DNA of 64,000 nt. Source: a virus. Each line of letters opens with the position of its first letter. The first letter of the stretch is position 1. A model generated the notes under the pieces. It was given only the letters and a program-made list of their open reading frames with translations, was not told the origin of the DNA and searched no databases. The translations under genes and the position numbers were made by a program. The stretch spans positions 88,465 through 152,464 of IMG/VR virus record IMGVR_UViG_3300033049_000020. One strand, 5' to 3'. Below, one piece after another: positions 35,027 through 44,300 of the stretch.

Positions 35027-36316
35027 ATGAATTTAGACCCAAAGACTAAAGTATGGAACGAATCAGGAGGTAGACACTATCTACAATTCCCAACCAACAG
35101 AATGCAAGAATTAGATAAAAACTCTGTCTATGTGGTAGAGCAAGATGAATTTAAAGTGTTTTATTTATCTAAAGTATCGAATGGATATGTTTTCGATTAT
35201 AAAATTTACGGATTAGAATCAGAATTCGTTAGGAGAGTGGAGAAGAGTTATGCCGCTACAAATAGCAACTTAGGTATTCTACTTAATGGTACAAAAGGAA
35301 CTGGTAAAACTGTATGTTGTAAAACGATTGCTAACAACCTTAATCAACCAACGGTTATTATTAATGTCCCGTTTCCAGGAGTCCAATTCTTCGTGAATAG
35401 TATTCCACAGGACATCACCATTTTTGTTGATGAGTATGAGAAGATTTACGGTAATTCAAATGATATGCTTACCATTATGGATGGGGCACTTAATTCTGAG
35501 TTCAAGCGTATGTTCTTATTGACAACTAATAAGTTGTACATCGAGGACAACCTAAAACAACGACCATCAAGATTACGTTACTTGAAGACCTTCAGTGACC
35601 TATCACCAGATGTTGTCGAGGAATTGGTTGAGGACATTCTCATATTGGAGAAATTCAAAGATGAGTGCTTCAAGTTTATCAGCTCTCTAGAGATTATCAC
35701 TGTGGACATAGTGAAGGAGATTTTGAATGAAGTAAACCTTCATAATGAATCACCATTTGAATTCGCTGAAGACTTTAACGTAGAAATGCGAGAAGGTAAG
35801 TATAAGATTTTCAATGTAGACCAAAATGGTAACACGTCATTGGCTATGAACAATGCGAATATCTACCCTAGACCTAAGTTTAACGAACAACATACTCGAC
35901 ACTACGTTGAGGTTGGTGGTATAATGATTGGTGAAATAGTCAACGTGATTGATGAAGATACCATTATGATTGGTGAATGGGTGGTTGATGAAGAAACTGG
36001 TGAAAATACACCGACTCTGAGCAAGCTAATGGTATTACGACTTGAAAAGACATATACTACTCACGTTCATTACGCTTACGGTGGCTATGATGATTACGGT
36101 TTCGGTGGTAGAACTGATATTAATTCGTCAAAGATAGCAGGTGGATTCACAAATATCTTAATAGGTATGACGGCTGAAGAGCTATTGAAAATCATGAAAC
36201 TTATCAATCATAACCAGCCAACCGATGAAGGATTTGAATTCGGTGATGAGGCGGTTGCAAAGCCAAAAGCATACCAAGCTATAAGCGAAGTAGAAGTAGG
36301 AAAGGCAGAGGGATAA
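35027..36316 (+). CDS. AAA-family ATPase
   Basis: The 429-residue protein has Walker A LNGTKGTGKTVCCKT near residue 88, a Walker B-like TIFVDEYEKIYG near 134 and an arginine-bearing QRPSRLRY near 185. A C-terminal domain (after 270) is Gly/Tyr-rich (YAYGGYDDYGFGG) and unrecognised. Probably an ATP-driven remodelling factor. A second AAA protein is at 50756; the two share only the ATPase core. Confidence 0.8.
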   Translation: MNLDPKTKVWNESGGRHYLQFPTNRMQELDKNSVYVVEQDEFKVFYLSKVSNGYVFDYKIYGLESEFVRRVEKSYAATNSNLGILLNGTKGTGKTVCCKTIANNLNQPTVIINVPFPGVQFFVNSIPQDITIFVDEYEKIYGNSNDMLTIMDGALNSEFKRMFLLTTNKLYIEDNLKQRPSRLRYLKTFSDLSPDVVEELVEDILILEKFKDECFKFISSLEIITVDIVKEILNEVNLHNESPFEFAEDFNVEMREGKYKIFNVDQNGNTSLAMNNANIYPRPKFNEQHTRHYVEVGGIMIGEIVNVIDEDTIMIGEWVVDEETGENTPTLSKLMVLRLEKTYTTHVHYAYGGYDDYGFGGRTDINSSKIAGGFTNILIGMTAEELLKIMKLINHNQPTDEGFEFGDEAVAKPKAYQAISEVEVGKAEG

Positions 36317-36335
36317 TACCCACTAATATATCAAT

Positions 36336-36372
36336 AAATAAGGAAGCTGGATTAAATCCAGCTTCCTTATTT
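36336..36372 (+). terminator. intrinsic terminator
   Basis: AAATAAGGAAGCTGG and CCAGCTTCCTTATTT form a perfect stem of about 15 bp. Confidence 0.9.
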
Positions 36373-36401
36373 GCATATGTCAAATATTATTTGTATCTTT
36401 G
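36370..36401 (+). promoter_or_regulatory. Bacteroidota-type promoter, leaderless gene
   Basis: TTTGCATATGTCAAATA and TATCTTTG; the 4-nt rule points to a GTG start at 36406. Confidence 0.8.
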
Positions 36402-36405
36402 TGGT

Positions 36406-36771
36406 GTGGATTTATTCAAGAACGGCATATTAAGTTTAAAAGATATATTCTCTTTACTTAATTCCCCTAGGGATTTAACTGAAGAAGAGTTTCATTGCCT
36501 ATCTATTTTCTGTAGTCTTAAGCCGTGGAAACATATTATTGAATCCATAGATACTCCACAAGTAGTGATAGATTGTGGAATCTCATCCACGCTTAGTGAG
36601 GTGAGAAGGATGATAAAAGCTAACGCACTATCAATCGGTAAGCGAAAGGTAAAAGACTTTAGTGATACTATCCAACCTGAAGATTTCTTTGAGACGGGTA
36701 TCGAAGGGTTAAAGTGGACAACAGTTAAACACGGAAAGAAAATTCAAGAAGTAATACTAACATGTCAGTAA
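36406..36771 (+). CDS. hypothetical protein (GTG start)
   Basis: A 121-residue protein of unknown function. No ATG is available near the promoter. The GTG at 36406 sits exactly 4 nt after TATCTTTG, matching the leaderless genes. It overlaps the next gene by 10 nt. Confidence 0.7.
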   Translation: MDLFKNGILSLKDIFSLLNSPRDLTEEEFHCLSIFCSLKPWKHIIESIDTPQVVIDCGISSTLSEVRRMIKANALSIGKRKVKDFSDTIQPEDFFETGIEGLKWTTVKHGKKIQEVILTCQ

Positions 36772-37301
36772 GAGGAATAACATACAATGATGGTGGAAAT
36801 CCGATTGATTACAAAGAGGTAACAATCAGCACCAGAGAAACTGGAGACCATAAGTGGAACTCTGGAGATTTCGTAAGAGATTGGTATTTCTCGACTAAGT
36901 TCATTCTAATGGGTGGGCTGAATGGAGAACACGGTTGCCATTCATCAAGTGTTGACCATTTTGTTATGGATGGTGCTCCGTATGATTCGCTTTATCTGGT
37001 TTTCGGTGAGGACGACAAACCTAGTTTAACTAATCAGTATGATTGGGATGGTGATAATATCGAACTTTTCGTACCAGAAGGAACCCAACCAACGTGGGAA
37101 GAATTAAGAGAGATGTGTGGTGACCCAGTATTAAAAGTTGGTGATATTGTTAGCTTCATGCCAGATTATGATGTAATCACTGGTATGGTTGACGAAATCA
37201 TTGATGAGGAGAAGGAAAGATTCGTGATGGTTAATTGTGTTGAGCCTGTGCAAGGTACCATAAGAATACCATTTTTGGACTTAATACGGCCAGAGAGGTA
37301 A
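36762..37301 (+). CDS. hypothetical protein
   Basis: A 179-residue acidic protein. NGEHGCHSSSVDHFVMDGA suggests a His/Cys site, and the C-terminal segment LKVGDIVSFMPDYDVITGMV looks like a small beta-barrel. No family assigned. Confidence 0.78.
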   Translation: MSVRGITYNDGGNPIDYKEVTISTRETGDHKWNSGDFVRDWYFSTKFILMGGLNGEHGCHSSSVDHFVMDGAPYDSLYLVFGEDDKPSLTNQYDWDGDNIELFVPEGTQPTWEELREMCGDPVLKVGDIVSFMPDYDVITGMVDEIIDEEKERFVMVNCVEPVQGTIRIPFLDLIRPER

Positions 37302-37594
37302 TGAAAAAACGAACTCCCTGTCAGCGATTTGATAAGGATGGCAATTTAGTACCTAAGAAGGCGTTTAATACGTTTGAGAATGCTTTAAGACGGGCTAGAG
37401 AGCTTAATTTAAGAAAAGGGGAGACCGATATGCTTACACCCTATAAGTGCCCTATATGTGCTTTATTTCACATGGGACATAATGGTGAAAAAATAACAGA
37501 TGCGTATCGCAAAGCAGTTATACCTAAGATGTTTGCCATTAAGGTTGTGGGGAAGATTGATTTAGAGGAGTTGAGTAAACGAATAAAGAAATAA
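37301..37594 (+). CDS. small zinc-finger-like protein
   Basis: The 97-residue basic protein has YKCPICALFHMGH near residue 48, a C2H2-like pattern found in small phage proteins that may bind nucleic acid. It overlaps the previous gene by one base. Confidence 0.7.
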   Translation: MKKRTPCQRFDKDGNLVPKKAFNTFENALRRARELNLRKGETDMLTPYKCPICALFHMGHNGEKITDAYRKAVIPKMFAIKVVGKIDLEELSKRIKK

Positions 37595-37653
37595 TGAAAT
37601 ATAAACTAACATGTGGGTATCAATATACCAAAAGACTTTAAAATAGAAGGAAT

Positions 37654-37956
37654 ATGAGTACAATAAGAGAAGAAATATATTACGAACACTTTGGGGGTCA
37701 CCACGTATTAAGGTTTTCTGATTTACCAGAAGATATGTTACCAGACGACCAAATAGAGATGACACATGTTGAGGGATTCTATTCTGAGAATAATAGTTGG
37801 GATGCATATTCTGAGTTAAGGGTTTTCCATGTGAGAGAAACAACAGAAGAGGAAAAGGTTGAGTTGAAAGCACATTTCGCTAAACTAAAGGCTGAGAGTA
37901 AGGAAAAAAGACGACTTCAGTTTTTAAAATTACAAGAAGAATTTAAAGATGAGTGA
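37654..37956 (+). CDS. hypothetical protein
   Basis: A 100-residue acidic protein with a long charged C-terminal helix, unrecognised. It overlaps the next gene by 8 nt. Confidence 0.72.
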   Translation: MSTIREEIYYEHFGGHHVLRFSDLPEDMLPDDQIEMTHVEGFYSENNSWDAYSELRVFHVRETTEEEKVELKAHFAKLKAESKEKRRLQFLKLQEEFKDE

Positions 37957-38206
37957 ATTTATATTAAAGTTTAATGAGGCCAATAACTTCGACCCAGTTG
38001 GTGAGAAGTATGGAACTCTAGGAGATAGAGAGGACATAGCCAGAAACGTTGCGTGGATTATCAATTGTGCTGAATCGGCTATCGAAAAGGCTTATGGTGA
38101 TGGTGCTCCTAGAAGGGTGGAGATGTTCAAAATGTGTAATGAATTAAGAGGTCAATTGAGAAACCAATTATCTCAAGAGGAGATTGAAACGTTGAAATTA
38201 GGATAG
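37949..38206 (+). CDS. hypothetical protein
   Basis: An 85-residue helical protein, unknown function. The stop is followed directly by a new promoter. Confidence 0.72.
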   Translation: MSEFILKFNEANNFDPVGEKYGTLGDREDIARNVAWIINCAESAIEKAYGDGAPRRVEMFKMCNELRGQLRNQLSQEEIETLKLG

Positions 38207-38221
38207 GTCAATTTAATTTTG

Positions 38222-38229
38222 TATATTTG
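38222..38229 (+). promoter_or_regulatory. -7 element, leaderless gene
   Basis: TATATTTG with 4 nt to the ATG at 38234; the -33 region is less clear. Confidence 0.6.
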
Positions 38230-38233
38230 TACT

Positions 38234-38674
38234 ATGGAAAAACAATTTGTACCATATGCCGAGGCTAAGGCTATGAAAGAGCTGGGATTTGATGAAACAT
38301 GTTTTGCATGTTTTTATGATGGAGTGTTAAGTTTGACAACTGACGAAGAATCTTTGGTTTATGAAATAGAAGATAATTTTTGGAGAAAGAATAGTGATAT
38401 GGATAATTCAGTCACTACACCACTATACCGACAAGCATTAGAATGGTTTAGAAAGGAACACGGATTATACTATTCAATTATACCTGAGTTCTATACTAAT
38501 GTAATACATTTTAATTGGCAATTACGTTGGTATTTACCTAAAGAAGAGTGGACTAAATATGTTATTAGTGGTGGTACATATTGGTATGGTGATGATGGTC
38601 AATATCCCACACAAGAAGAGGCAGAGTTAGCCACTTTAAGAAAAATGATTGAAAGAGTGAAACAACAAAGTTAA
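38234..38674 (+). CDS. hypothetical protein
   Basis: A 146-residue acidic, aromatic-rich protein with no recognised motif. Start fixed by the 4-nt spacing to the -7 element. Confidence 0.75.
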   Translation: MEKQFVPYAEAKAMKELGFDETCFACFYDGVLSLTTDEESLVYEIEDNFWRKNSDMDNSVTTPLYRQALEWFRKEHGLYYSIIPEFYTNVIHFNWQLRWYLPKEEWTKYVISGGTYWYGDDGQYPTQEEAELATLRKMIERVKQQS

Positions 38675-38682
38675 TATGGAAA

Positions 38683-38763
38683 ATGGGTGAATTATATGGT
38701 GTTAGTTTGGAAACAATTAAGAATATAAAATATAAGAAGACGTGGAAACATATAAAGATTTAA
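38683..38763 (+). pseudogene. remnant of a homing-endonuclease C-terminal helix-turn-helix
   Basis: A 26-residue frame (LYGVSLETIKNIKYKKTWKHI) matches the DNA-binding tail typical of HNH endonucleases, with no nuclease domain upstream. It overlaps the first 22 nt of mnmA. It suggests an endonuclease gene was once here and was deleted. Confidence 0.5.
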
Positions 38764-39863
38764 AAGGGAAAAGGGTCTTGTGTGCGATGTCGGGAGGATT
38801 AGATTCCACCATGACAGCGTTACTATTGCACGAGGCTGGATGTGACTGTATAGGTATCACGATGAAAACTTGGGACTATGCATCTTCTGGAGTTGCTGAC
38901 AGTAACTCCAAGACCACAGGTTGTTGCTCGTTGGATGACATCAACGATGCTAGACAACTATGTGTCGATTACGATATCCCTCATAACATCATTGATATAC
39001 GTGAAACTTTCACCGACTCAGTGGTTGATAACTTCATTGATGAATATATGGCTGGTAGGACACCCAATCCTTGTATAGTATGTAATACTCACATTAAGTG
39101 GGGTGCGCTATTAAATTATGCCGACCAATTAGGGTGCGACTATATTGCGACTGGCCATTATGCTCGTATCCGTTACGAAAATGACAGATACGTTATCTCA
39201 AGTGGTATTGATGTAACTAAAGACCAAAGCTATGTGCTATATGGGTTGAGCCAAGAGGTGTTAGCCCGTACTCTAGTTCCTATGGGTGAATACCTTAAAA
39301 GTGATATCAGGAACATGGCTAAAGAGCGTGGCTATGACGCAATTGCTACTAAATCGGAGAGTTACGAGATTTGTTTTGTACCTATTGGACACTTTAGTGA
39401 TTTCTTAAAATTTAAGAGACCAGAGTTATTGCACTTAGATGGTGGGGAAATCAGACTTAAAGATGAGACCGTAATAGGTACGCATCATGGGTATCCTTTC
39501 TACACCGTAGGACAAAGAAGAGGACTTGGGTTATCGACTGGCAATGCGGTATACGTTAATGACATAGACCCTAAGAATAATATTGTCTACGTTGGTGGTG
39601 AAGATGAGTTGAATAAGACTGTGGTATATGTCAAAGATTTTAACTACGTCAAATACCCGTCTATTGAGGATGGATTCGAATGTGTTGTTAAAATACGTTA
39701 TAAGGATAGAGGTTCCCATGCTAGGTTATACAATGCTGAAGATGGGTTAATTAGGGTAGAGTTCCTAAAAGAGGTGAAAGCCCCTACGTTAGGTCAGAGT
39801 GCAGTAGCCGTTGATTATGATGGTGACCTGATTGGTGGTGGTATAATGATTAAGCGTATGTAA
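38742..39863 (+). CDS. mnmA: tRNA-specific 2-thiouridylase MnmA
   Basis: The 373-residue protein is of normal MnmA length. The PP-loop SGGLDSTMTALLLHEAG is near residue 17. The two catalytic Cys are in NPCIVCNTHIKWG (near 106) and ESYEICFVP (near 207), and a GHYARI element and C-terminal beta-barrels are present. MnmA thiolates U34 of tRNA Lys, Glu and Gln, and the window encodes tRNAs with TTT, TTC and TTG anticodons. The start is a GTG inside an endonuclease remnant. Its 3' end overlaps the convergent GIY-YIG gene by 14 bp. Confidence 0.92.
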   Translation: METYKDLKGKRVLCAMSGGLDSTMTALLLHEAGCDCIGITMKTWDYASSGVADSNSKTTGCCSLDDINDARQLCVDYDIPHNIIDIRETFTDSVVDNFIDEYMAGRTPNPCIVCNTHIKWGALLNYADQLGCDYIATGHYARIRYENDRYVISSGIDVTKDQSYVLYGLSQEVLARTLVPMGEYLKSDIRNMAKERGYDAIATKSESYEICFVPIGHFSDFLKFKRPELLHLDGGEIRLKDETVIGTHHGYPFYTVGQRRGLGLSTGNAVYVNDIDPKNNIVYVGGEDELNKTVVYVKDFNYVKYPSIEDGFECVVKIRYKDRGSHARLYNAEDGLIRVEFLKEVKAPTLGQSAVAVDYDGDLIGGGIMIKRM

Positions 39864-40545
39864 ACGTAAATCCTAAATGGGTTTTACGTCTTCCACAAAC
39901 AACGTTTGATATGTACTTAACTTGGGTGTTTAACGCATTAGCGCAATGCGTTAAACTTTCCCATTTCTTGATGAATTCACCATCCTTAGTGAATTGCTTG
40001 ATTCTCTTATAGGTCTTGTGTTCTTCCTTAACTGTTTTACCGTAAAACGGGTTTTTGTTACCTAATTTAGATTTTCGTATGTTTTCTACGTGAGTTTCTG
40101 ATAATTTCTTACCTTTACGGGCTTTGCTTAATTTTAATTTAGTTTCTTCTGTAAGTGTTTTACCCTTTCTATGTGATGGTCTACCCTTTAATGATTCACT
40201 TATTTTACGTTTAGTTTCTTCACTTTGTTTAGACCCTAAACGACTTCCAGCTACAGGACAACAATTGTAGCCGAGTTTATATGTATCACCTTCATCAATG
40301 AAACTTTGTTCGATGGTTATAAGTTCTTCTATATCACATGTGGTAATAACCTCAAACTTGAAATTACTTTCACCATATTTATTCCACGCTCGTTGCAGTT
40401 TAATTGAGTGATGTTTATCACCCTTTAAGTCGTTTAGGTGTTCTCTCCACCTCACCCCAATATTAATAGCTGAACCGATGTAAACCTTACCGTTGGTAAT
40501 ATTCGTGATAGAGTAAATGCCAGATACGTTTAAATCCTCTTTCAT
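39850..40545 (-). CDS. GIY-YIG homing endonuclease with NUMOD repeats
   Basis: The 231-residue protein has a GIY-YIG nuclease (SGIYSITNITNGKVYIGSAI, residues 8-28), NUMOD3-type repeats (SEETKRKISESLKGRPSHRKG and two more) and a C-terminal NUMOD1-like region (IKQFTKDGEFIKKWESL). It is on the minus strand, converging into the end of mnmA. It overlaps an upstream ribbon-helix-helix gene by 4 nt (ATGA). Confidence 0.93.
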   Translation of the reverse strand: MKEDLNVSGIYSITNITNGKVYIGSAINIGVRWREHLNDLKGDKHHSIKLQRAWNKYGESNFKFEVITTCDIEELITIEQSFIDEGDTYKLGYNCCPVAGSRLGSKQSEETKRKISESLKGRPSHRKGKTLTEETKLKLSKARKGKKLSETHVENIRKSKLGNKNPFYGKTVKEEHKTYKRIKQFTKDGEFIKKWESLTHCANALNTQVKYISNVVCGRRKTHLGFTFTYA

Positions 40546-40697
40546 GGCTTTACTAATCCAAAATGTTGTTCCAACAACCAATTAATCAGTTGCGACTTAT
40601 TCGTACCAGTCTTGGCTAACGATTCGTAGTTCTCTGGTGAGATGGTAACACTTACCGTACTCTTTTTATCACTATCTTTTTTCTTTGGTCTTCCCAT
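40542..40697 (-). CDS. ribbon-helix-helix-like regulator
   Basis: The 51-residue protein starts GRPKKK (AT-hook-like), then STVSVTISPENYESLAKTG and KSQLINWLLEQHF. This is the strand/helix/helix order of RHH proteins. It is coupled to the GIY-YIG endonuclease, so it probably controls it. Confidence 0.7.
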   Translation of the reverse strand: MGRPKKKDSDKKSTVSVTISPENYESLAKTGTNKSQLINWLLEQHFGLVKP

Positions 40698-40713
40698 ATC
40701 TATTATTCCTTTA

Positions 40714-40723
40714 ATATAAATAT
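40714..40723 (-). promoter_or_regulatory. ATATTTATAT motif of the antisense unit
   Basis: A perfect decamer on the minus strand, 16 nt before the ribbon-helix-helix ATG, with a CTTTTTAC-like... GTTTTTAC element further upstream. Confidence 0.5.
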
Positions 40724-40758
40724 GAAGCTACTTAGTAAAAACACGATAAATATTATTT

Positions 40759-40887
40759 TTATTTATTCTTTTCGAAATATTCGGTCAGGAGTGAGTCAAT
40801 CAGTTTGGAGCGATTATAGTTACCGTCTTCAATCAGTTTGATTATCTCTGGAGATAACGTGACGCTGAGTTTAGTTTGTTTTTTCAT
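40759..40887 (-). CDS. second ribbon-helix-helix-like protein
   Basis: The 42-residue protein KKQTKLSVTLSPEIIKLIED plus RSKLIDSLLTEYF is very similar in layout to the protein at 40542. It stands alone upstream of it on the same strand. Confidence 0.68.
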   Translation of the reverse strand: MKKQTKLSVTLSPEIIKLIEDGNYNRSKLIDSLLTEYFEKNK

Positions 40888-40892
40888 ATTGG

Positions 40893-40902
40893 TAAATATA
40901 CA
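40893..40902 (-). promoter_or_regulatory. TATATTTA motif upstream of the second RHH gene
   Basis: A variant of the ATATTTATAT class, 5 nt before the start at 40887. Confidence 0.35.
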
Positions 40903-40933
40903 CATAGTAGATGAGAAAATACATGGTAAAAAC

Positions 40934-40964
40934 TTGTATTCTGGGAAACTTTTCCGTATCTTTG
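40934..40964 (+). promoter_or_regulatory. Bacteroidota-type promoter, leaderless gene
   Basis: TTG and TATCTTTG; 4 nt to the ATG at 40969. Confidence 0.8.
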
Positions 40965-40968
40965 TAAC

Positions 40969-41316
40969 ATGAAGAAGTGTATCGTAACTAAACAGAACTT
41001 ATTACACACCGAAACGGTGGATAACACTAAAACTGAAATTCATATTTATGCAGATGAAGTTGAAATCATTAATCGTGATGAATTAACTATTACCATTACA
41101 GATGAAACTCTCCCATTGGCTAAACTCATAAATGATTCTTTTGAGGTTAACGATAAATTGATTCTACCGCCCAAAGAATTTGCATTCAAATTAAATGGTG
41201 AGGTGGTTGAAACCGTTGAAACGTTCCACGACTTGTCATTCCAAATATTAGAGATGGAGTTGAGTGGAGATACTGGTAAACTAATCTACCAATTTAAAAA
41301 TATGAGACCACTATAA
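40969..41316 (+). CDS. hypothetical protein
   Basis: A 115-residue beta-rich acidic protein, unknown. It overlaps the start of the helicase-methyltransferase gene by one base, so the two are probably made together. Confidence 0.75.
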   Translation: MKKCIVTKQNLLHTETVDNTKTEIHIYADEVEIINRDELTITITDETLPLAKLINDSFEVNDKLILPPKEFAFKLNGEVVETVETFHDLSFQILEMELSGDTGKLIYQFKNMRPL

Positions 41317-44300
41317 TGACCGATAAAACCAAAGAGTTTATTCAGAAGTTAAAGGATTCGGGATACTGGAATGATGAATATGATTATTCCAAGGTTGAGT
41401 ATGTTAATAGTAAAACGAAAGTTATCATTATTGATAAGAAGTTTGGTACTGAGCATAAAATTAAACCCAATAATATATTAAGTCAGGGGTTCAAACCTTC
41501 TATTCGAAATGCCGTAGATAGAAACGAATATCTGGTAAATCAATTTAGGGAGGTTCACGGTGAGTGGTATGACTATTCTAAGGCGAATTACGTTGGAAAT
41601 GGTAAGGTAAAAACTACTATTATATGCCCAGAGCATGGTGAGTTTGAACAGTCAGTAGCTAAACATATCTTTGGTCAGGGTTGCACTAAGTGTGGTGGTA
41701 ACGAAAAGGATATAACAACGGAAAGATTTCTTCAGAAGTTAAAGGATTCGGGATACTGGAATGATGAATATGATTATTCTAAAGTAAATTATGTTAATGG
41801 TAATACCAAAGTAATTGTAATCGATATTAAGTTGGATACTGAACATCTGATTACCCCAACTAAACTATTAGTAAATAACAAATGTACCATTCAGAATGCT
41901 GTTGACCAAAATGAATATCTGATAAAACGATTCGAAGAGGTTCATGGTGGTAGGTATGACTATTCTAAGGTTGAGTATGTGAATTCGTACGATAATGTCA
42001 TTATCATTTGTCCAGAACATGGTGAGTTTGAGCAGACACCTACTAACCATAGGAGAGGCGCTGGCTGTCGTGAATGTGGGGGTAATAAACCACTTACGAC
42101 AGAAGGGGTGATTGAACAATTCAAAGAGGTTCATGGTGAGGGGTATGATTACTCTAAGGTTCGTTATAGTGGTATTGATAATAAAGTAATTATCATCTGC
42201 CCAGAGCATGGAGGATTTGAGCAGACACCTTATGACCATAGGAAAGGTGCTGGTTGCTCGATATGTAATCGTGGTTGGAATAGGGGACACTTGATTAGGT
42301 TCTTCTCGGATATGGAGAAGGGTAGAGATATTCTTCTTATGGATTCTATGGAGCTTATGAGACTTATCGAGCAAGGTAAACTACCTAGAGAGGTGCAAGA
42401 GCTTGTGTTTGAAATGGATGATACTGGTGATAACACATTGCGAGACCTTAAAGATAGGGTTCTGGGTGAAGATGGAACGGAAGAACCCACGACCCAAAGT
42501 GGTGAAACCGACACCACAACTGATACTGAAGAAGGGGTTGAAACCCCACAACGAACGCAGACTGAGGATGAAGAGGTTGGTGAGGAACCAGAACCCACAT
42601 TACCAACAATGGGTGGTATTGATGATTTGTTAGTCTTAGATAATGAGATGGTGGTAACATGTGACGATGAGACCGTTGAGTTCTTCATCTCACACCGACT
42701 GAATAAGTATTGGAACGGTGTCATCAATGGTGAGCGAGATGTGAATGAATTAATTGGTTCTGAAGGTGGTGTTAATTTCCAGACCACTAAACAGAGGTTC
42801 CTTGAAGAGTATCAAGAGGTAATGGATTACCAAGTTCCAGAAGGTTATAACTTCAGGGATAAGAATGGTAAGCTATTGCAACCATTCATGATGCAGAAAC
42901 TAACTGTTCTTAGGGTTAAGAATTATAGGAGATATGGTAATTGGTCTGGTACTGGCGCTGGCAAAACAAATGCGTTCATCATTACCTCTCGTGAGATTGA
43001 TAGTCGATTAACGTTGGTTGTTGGTCTGAACGCTACGATAAACCAATTGGGTGAGGATATTTTGAGTGTATTCCCAGATAGCGTTATCCACACTAGATAC
43101 AGTAAAGGTACTACATATGATAGAAGTAAGCATAATTACCTATTATTGAACTATGAGAAGTTCCAACAGGACTATTCCGAGGGGTTATTTCAAGACCTCA
43201 ATGATAATAATCAGATTGATTTCGTTGTAATTGATGAGGTACATAATGTTAAACAACGCACTACAGATGATGAAAGTATTAGACGTGGTACATTAATGCG
43301 TTTGGTTGGTAGAGCCGAGGAAACGAACCCTAACCTACACCTATTGGCTATGAGTGCAACACCTGTCATCAATAACTTAACCGAAGCCAAGTCATTATTA
43401 CATATGACCACTGGTGAAGAGTATAATGATATACACAATAGAAGTACTATTAGTAATGCCATAAGGGTGTTCTCACATTTAACACGTAATGGTATCAGGT
43501 ACAGACCCAACTACGACATTAAGGTTAATGAGTTGAGTGGAGAAAATACCCCACACCTTAGAATCGATGGTATGCACCTTATTGATAGATTGGTTACGTT
43601 GAGTAACACCGACTATGTTGGGGTGGAGAGGACATTACTTGATGATAAACTGAATGCAGTATTCAACGATATTGATAAGGGTACAATAATGTATAGTTAT
43701 TACACGGATGACGGTATCATTCCTAGATTGATAGCTGACCACATTAAGAGGTTAGGATTTAGTTATGGTCTCTACACTGGTGAGGTTGGTACTAGCGAAA
43801 GGGTAAGCACACTTAACGACTTCATTGATGGTAAAATAGATGTGCTAATAACGAGTGGACCTATATCAACTGGTGTTGATGGGTTACAGAAGGTTTCAAA
43901 TAAGATTATAATCACCACACTACCATGGACTGACGCAAATTACGTTCAGTTGAAGGGTAGACTACAAAGAACTGGCAGCATCTTTAAGGAGGTTGATATT
44001 ATTATACCTCAAATTCACATTGAGTATGATGGTGAGCCGTGGTCTTTAGATAGTCAGAGGTTAGCCATACTGCGAAATAAGAGAACCATTGCTGATGCGG
44101 CTGTTGATGGTGTATTACCATCCCAAAGTATGGTGACAATGAAGGGTTTACACACAGAAGCGTTTAAGTCGCTAGCAGTTATTAAAGAACGATTAGAATT
44201 AGATGGTGCCCGATTATCCCAACGTAATAAATTAACATTCCCTTTGAGACCAGAGGTTGTTGAAACCATGGGACGTAAGTTGGGTGACTTCTCTGAGATG

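Noticed and set aside
37593-37640. 15-codon ORF following the gene ending at 37594
   Set aside because: Too short and without supporting context.
41868-42787. Long minus-strand ORFs opposite the helicase gene
   Set aside because: They are shadows of the well-supported plus-strand gene with its helicase and methyltransferase motifs.
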